Shown here piece after piece: positions 60,450-64,000 of a stretch of DNA of 64,000 nt. The notes under the pieces are model-generated. The model worked only from the letters and a program-made list of their open reading frames with translations, did not search any database and was not told the DNA's origin. Origin of the DNA: Allodiplogaster sudhausi (lineage: Eukaryota > Nematoda > Chromadorea > Rhabditida > Diplogasteridae); assembly GCA_945643635.1 (NCBI GenBank), contig CALZFC010000031.1:510001-574000 (forward strand), written 5' to 3'. Positions within the stretch are counted from its first letter, which is position 1, and every line of letters starts with the position of its first letter. The position numbers and the translations under genes are program-made.

Positions 60450-61556
60450 GCTCCTCCCTTTCCCCTCCCTTACCTGTCACTAGTGGCATCCCGCAAGGGA
60501 CTGTTCTTGGTCCGCTCCTGTTTATCTTATTTACTAGCGATCTCCCATCACTTGTCTCTTCCCATGATGTTCACTCGCGTTGTTTTGCAGACGACCTCAA
60601 GATTTACCGCTCTTTTCCTAGTTCCTCCTCTAATGCTCCTCTCCAGGCAGCCATTAATGAAGTCTCCGTCTGGGCCATCAATTGGCAGCTCCCCTGGCCC
60701 CCTCTAAGTGCTCAGTCCTCCACATTGGAAAAACCAATCCTAACACTACTTACTACCTTAACGGTTCCCCTCTCCCCTCCGTCCCAATCATGCGTGACCT
60801 TGGCGTCATTATAGATCCCCTCCTCTCCTTCTCTCCCCACTGTTCCTTTCTCACTAACAAAGCCATAAGCAAATGCCACCCCATCCTTCGCTCTCTTCGC
60901 TCTAGAAATAAGAATGTCCTCCTCTCGGCTTATATCCTGTACATCCGTCCCTTGCTAGAATCGTGTTCCTCTGTATTCTCTCCGCGTCTTAAGAAGGATA
61001 TCCGCAAGTTAGAAAAAGTCCAAAACTATTTCACGCGTTTTATTTACAGACGATCCCTTGGCTATTCTAACCCCAGGGATGTCCCCAACTCTACTGCCCG
61101 TAACACCGCCCTCTCCCTCCACTCTCTTCTAACTCGCCGTCAACATGTAGATTTTCCCCTTGCGCGTAGACTCGTTTTTGGCCATAGGCGTATATCGGAC
61201 CGTGTCCCCCACTATTTTCATTTCCGTAACTCTCGCACCCGTGGTTTGTCCTTCCTTCTCTCCTACCCGTCCACCCGTTCCTCCATTCGCAACCACTCCT
61301 TCTTTATAAGAGCCGCCAAGGCCTTCAACGCCCTTGCAAAACATACCAATCCCTCTTCCCTCTCTTCTCCTGCTCCTCACCCAATCCATTAATTGTCCAC
61401 TTCTGTACCATTCTTCATTGTTATCCATATCACTATTTCCCCTTATCCATTTCACTATTTCTATCTATTTATGTCTATTGCTATTCCTACTGCTATCTTC
61501 ACATCACACACATATATATTCATCAAACACGTGCTTGACGCGTAATAAATCAATCA
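58755..61556 (+). mobile_element. Non-LTR retrotransposon (LINE), 5'-truncated and broken
   Basis: A single C/T-rich sense strand encodes an apurinic-type endonuclease (VIAIVETWLSSS, RKGGGVALFFRSSI, NSDHSTIES) followed by reverse transcriptase (NYRPISITSLFSRIFE, EQYGFRP, SGIPQGTVLGPLLF, CFADDLKIY). The long frame runs 58728-60449. It begins inside the endonuclease domain, so the 5' end is missing. At about 60330 an internal deletion removes the segment between EQYGFRP and the region just after RT motif A and shifts the frame; a further one-base loss near 60690 shifts it again, after which 60682-61392 is open to the natural stop. The 3' end carries an AATAAATCAATCAATCAATCAG tail of ATCA repeats. 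The copy cannot be autonomous. The tail and motif order suggest a CR1/Jockey-superfamily element. Confidence 0.92.
60682..61392 (+). pseudogene. LINE polyprotein, C-terminal reverse transcriptase part
   Basis: Open for 236 codons: post-catalytic RT region (SKCSVLHIG, LGVIIDPLLSFSPH) and the C-terminal domain rich in Arg and aromatic residues (KVQNYFTRFIYRR), ending at TAA 61390-61392. It is separated from the FADD-containing frame by a one-base deletion in a C run near 60690. Confidence 0.85.
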
Positions 61557-61559
61557 ATC

Positions 61560-62242
61560 AATCAGAGAGAGTGAGAATCCACTAAATATTTCAAAGAACA
61601 AGCAAGTAGTGGATAGGAACATAGGTTCTCTGAGTGACATTGCATACACCAGAGAACTATCATTGCATACAGCCTTCTTATGGCACTTTTGCTTCTTCAA
61701 CCCTCGCCACTCTCGCTGTATGTCGCCTATCTCCTCTTCTCTCTCACTCTCTTTCTCATTCTTTTTCTGTTGCTTTCTTCCTCTCTGTTAGAATCTATAA
61801 TAGTCACTGAAGAGAGGGAAGGAATAGCGTCTCCATTTTCGACATGAACACTTCTTCCCATGTCATGAGATTAAGGGCACTCCTACACGTGATCACCAAT
61901 GGTCAGTGATGGAAGTTTGGTAAACAGGGAAAGATCAAATGTTGTTACCGACCCAATAGAAAACTCGTAATTTATTCAATCATCAAATTAGTGTATAGAC
62001 ACATGTAGTATGTATATGTATATTCTTGTAAATAAAAATAGCTGTCGTCGAGAGACTCAATGAAGACTAGCAAACGAAACATAAAAGCAAATTGCGATAT
62101 ACCATGCATATGTACGTATGTACACAAACATAAACACATACTTGTTTTAAACATGTCATATTTTTGAGATCGATTTCTGCAAAACGAGGGCCATCTCTCC
62201 TTTTTCTATACAAATGTACAAAGTACATACGTACATACGTAG
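61560..62242. other. Spacer 3' of the LINE
   Basis: A/T-rich sequence with a (TC)n patch at 61735-61755 and TATG/ACAT microsatellites at 62105-62130 and 62218-62243. No gene recognised. Confidence 0.5.
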
Positions 62243-62415
62243 ATTCCGAATTAGTTGAAGTCGTCGACCAGGCAACCGGCTCCAGGCTCGAGAATAATAC
62301 AAGGGTGAAGGCGCTCTTCACGGATGAAGCCACTTTGAGAGGAACCTGCAAGAAACGCAACTATTTCCTGATCAAGTCGAGGTCAGCCAATGAAATGGAA
62401 GACCTCAGCCAATGA
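62243..62415 (+). CDS. Possible terminal exon, plus strand
   Basis: After a CGTAG acceptor-like site the frame reads SELVEVVDQATGSRLE, continues RVKALFTDEATL and ends at TGA 62413-62415; codon third positions look coding. No family recognised and no upstream exon found. It overlaps the stop of the minus-strand gene by about 11 bp, so at most one of the two may be right, or both genes converge with overlapping ends. Confidence 0.3.
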
Positions 62416-63064
62416 AGGGGAAGCCCTCCGAACCTGATGGCTGAGTGGCCGGATCCGTGTGAGGAGAAGGACGGATGATTGTGTCATCTGGATGTTGTCG
62501 GAAGACGGAGAGTTTGAAGGGAAGAACTCGTCGAGGGGGAGGAGGGGGAGGGCGGGGAGAGGGCGGAGGGGGGAAACGACTCTCCGGAGGGGCATGCCAC
62601 CGTCTCACATCCTCCACATCCACTGGCTGAGGTGGTGGCGGCGGCTTCAGAAGAGCCGGTCTTGGTTGAGTGGGGCGGGCAGGAGGGAGGAAGTGGGCTG
62701 AGGGGATGTTCACAGAGCGAGGCGCGTAGAAGCCAGTGGCAACGGAGGAGGAGAAAGAGGGTGGAGGGGGGTGGAGAGGGGGCGCGCCGAAGTGGCCAGG
62801 CAGGTCAAGGCGGAGACGACGCTCGATATTCACCAGTCGAGTCTTCTCGAACGCGTCCTGCACCAACTCCAGGTTACGCTCCTTCACTCGCTCAGCATGC
62901 TCGTCGTAGGGTTCTTAGATAACACAGAGGAAGATGAGTGGGAACTGGACTAGAGACAGAGAGAGACAGACAGACATAGAGACAGAGAGAGAGAAAGAGA
63001 AAGAGAGACAGAGAGAGAAAGCGAGAGAAAGAGAGTGAGAGAAAGAGAAAAAGAGAGAGAGAGA

Positions 63065-63097
<33 letters not shown>

Positions 63098-63500
63098 TAA
63101 GTAGTATGCGAGGGATCAAGAATAGAGTTGACCTGCGGAAGAGGATCCTTCAAAATGCGGATGCGAAACTCCCTTAAGGTAAACAAGAAAGGAGTTGGCT
63201 AAATTCTTGAGCAGCCTGGGTGCAGGCCGACCTCGCAAGAAAGGAGGAACCGGGAAGATTTCGCCTGCCAATTTATCACACAAGTCATTCAAGGTGCCAG
63301 TCGGTTAACAATCTGATTTCGTTACCTTCAGGCAAATTGACGACGGCAACAGTGTTATCGTAATCTGGAGAATCTGGAGAATCCAGGGATTCGGGAACGC
63401 GTGTAATGGAGAGGGACGGAAATGGCAACTGGAGAAGGAAGATGTAGAACACCGTAGGAGGAGCCCTTTTCATAACTCTGGGAGTGTCAAGGATGAGGCC
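62405..63500 (-). CDS. 3' part of an unidentified proline-rich protein gene
   Basis: Four linked exons: 63500-63326 (preceded by TTTCAG, phase 0), 63264-63232, 63168-63133 and 62913-62405, joined in consistent phase 1. The first encodes KRAPPTVFYIFLLQLPFPS and PDYDNTVAVVNLPE, the next PVPPFLR, and the last begins EPYDEHAERVKERNLEL, a charged helix (VQDAFEKTRLVNIERRLRL) followed by about 100 residues rich in Pro (PPPPPQPVD, SPRPPPPPPRRV) to the stop at 62405. Upstream minus-strand sequence to the window edge contains a hydrophobic frame (63640-63760) that might be a membrane segment but could not be joined. The short third exon is uncertain. Proline clusters suggest SH3/WW/EVH1 binding, which is inference. 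Function unknown; gene truncated by the window. Confidence 0.6.
62950..63100 (+). repeat. GA-rich tract in intron of the proline-rich gene
   Basis: Imperfect (GA)n/(GAAA)n, i.e. (TC)n on the sense strand, filling the intron between exons 63168-63133 and 62913-62405. A similar block lies at 63800-63905. Confidence 0.9.
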
Positions 63501-63816
63501 CTGAAAGAGACGTGAGAGAGATGGAGAAAGAGACATAAAGAAAGAGATCATGTGAGGAGATGTAGAGAGAAATAGGAGAGAACAAGTGGGAGAAATAAAG
63601 GCAAAGAGAAAGGGTGAGAATTAGAGGATCTTAGGTAAGTAAGAAGGGGAAGATATCGATGAGGAGGAAGAAAACGATGAAGAGGTTGAGCATCGGGAAT
63701 GCAATGTAACATGCAGAGAAGGACGTTAAGCAGAACAGTTCCAGAGCGGAGACAGGGAGGGAGGGAGGGAGTGAAAGAGGAAAACATAGGAGGGAGAGGG
63801 AAAAAGAGAGAAAAAC

Positions 63817-63865
<49 letters not shown>

Positions 63866-64000
63866 AAGACGAGAGAGGGGGAAACGTAGAGAGAGAGAGA
63901 GAGATCTATCATTGTCGCAATCAGTATGGGAGAGTGGGAGTGGAACATTGAAAAAGGGAATGCTTGGGTGTAATCTCCTCCAAAGCTGCCACTCCACCTC

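Noticed and set aside
1..64000. CRISPR arrays, bacterial operons or prophage
   Set aside because: Spliceosomal introns throughout and animal gene families show this is a eukaryotic nuclear genome; repeats are microsatellites and minisatellites without spacers.

Overview
The window is animal nuclear DNA: intron-rich protein genes separated by long, microsatellite-laden spacers. Introns are mostly short (about 40-150 bp) and the reading frames run smoothly across the proposed splice junctions. The gene content (a ligand-gated ion channel subunit, a bHLH-PAS factor, a cholinesterase-type esterase, an amidated neuropeptide precursor) points to an invertebrate bilaterian. The [13 protein letters not shown] form of the ADP/ATP carrier signature, the compact introns, an operon-like gene pair and a zinc-finger/Mutator-like element are compatible with a nematode, but this is a low-confidence guess that I could not test.

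Layout. 639-4967 (-): type-B carboxylesterase, 14 exons, complete catalytic triad. 8748-11252 (+): NPAS4/dysfusion-type bHLH-PAS transcription factor, 8 exons. 12547-13181 (-): small secreted cysteine-containing protein of unknown family. 14862-15854 (+): secreted TIL-domain (trypsin-inhibitor-like) protein. 17707-24992 (-): nicotinic-receptor-type Cys-loop subunit, whose longest intron carries an inverted-repeat DNA transposon remnant (about 21150-22210). 25988-34412 (+): Aquarius/EMB-4 intron-binding helicase, 35 exons. 34761-36651 (+): cytosolic tryptophanyl-tRNA synthetase lacking a WHEP domain, only 348 bp behind Aquarius. 37762-39124 (+): precursor with two W(X6)W-amide peptides of the myoinhibitory-peptide/allatostatin-B type. 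40301-42851 (-): small BAH-domain chromatin protein. 42852-55656: about 13 kb with almost no recognisable coding sequence, full of (GA)n, imperfect purine minisatellites and a perfect 35-bp minisatellite. 55657-57143 (-): mitochondrial ADP/ATP carrier. 58728-61556 (+): broken non-LTR retrotransposon. 62405-63500 and beyond (-): 3' part of an unidentified proline-rich protein gene that runs off the window.

The genes do not form one pathway. Two local relations are worth noting: Aquarius and the tRNA synthetase are tandem with a poly(A) signal about 100 bp before a splice acceptor, as in nematode-style operons; and the neuropeptide and BAH genes converge. A window-wide pattern is that (TC)n repeats usually lie on the sense strand of introns and often run directly into the 3' splice site.

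Exon boundaries were inferred by eye from reading-frame continuity, family resemblance and splice consensus; in each complete model the exon lengths sum to a multiple of three. No alignment, gene predictor or expression data could be used.
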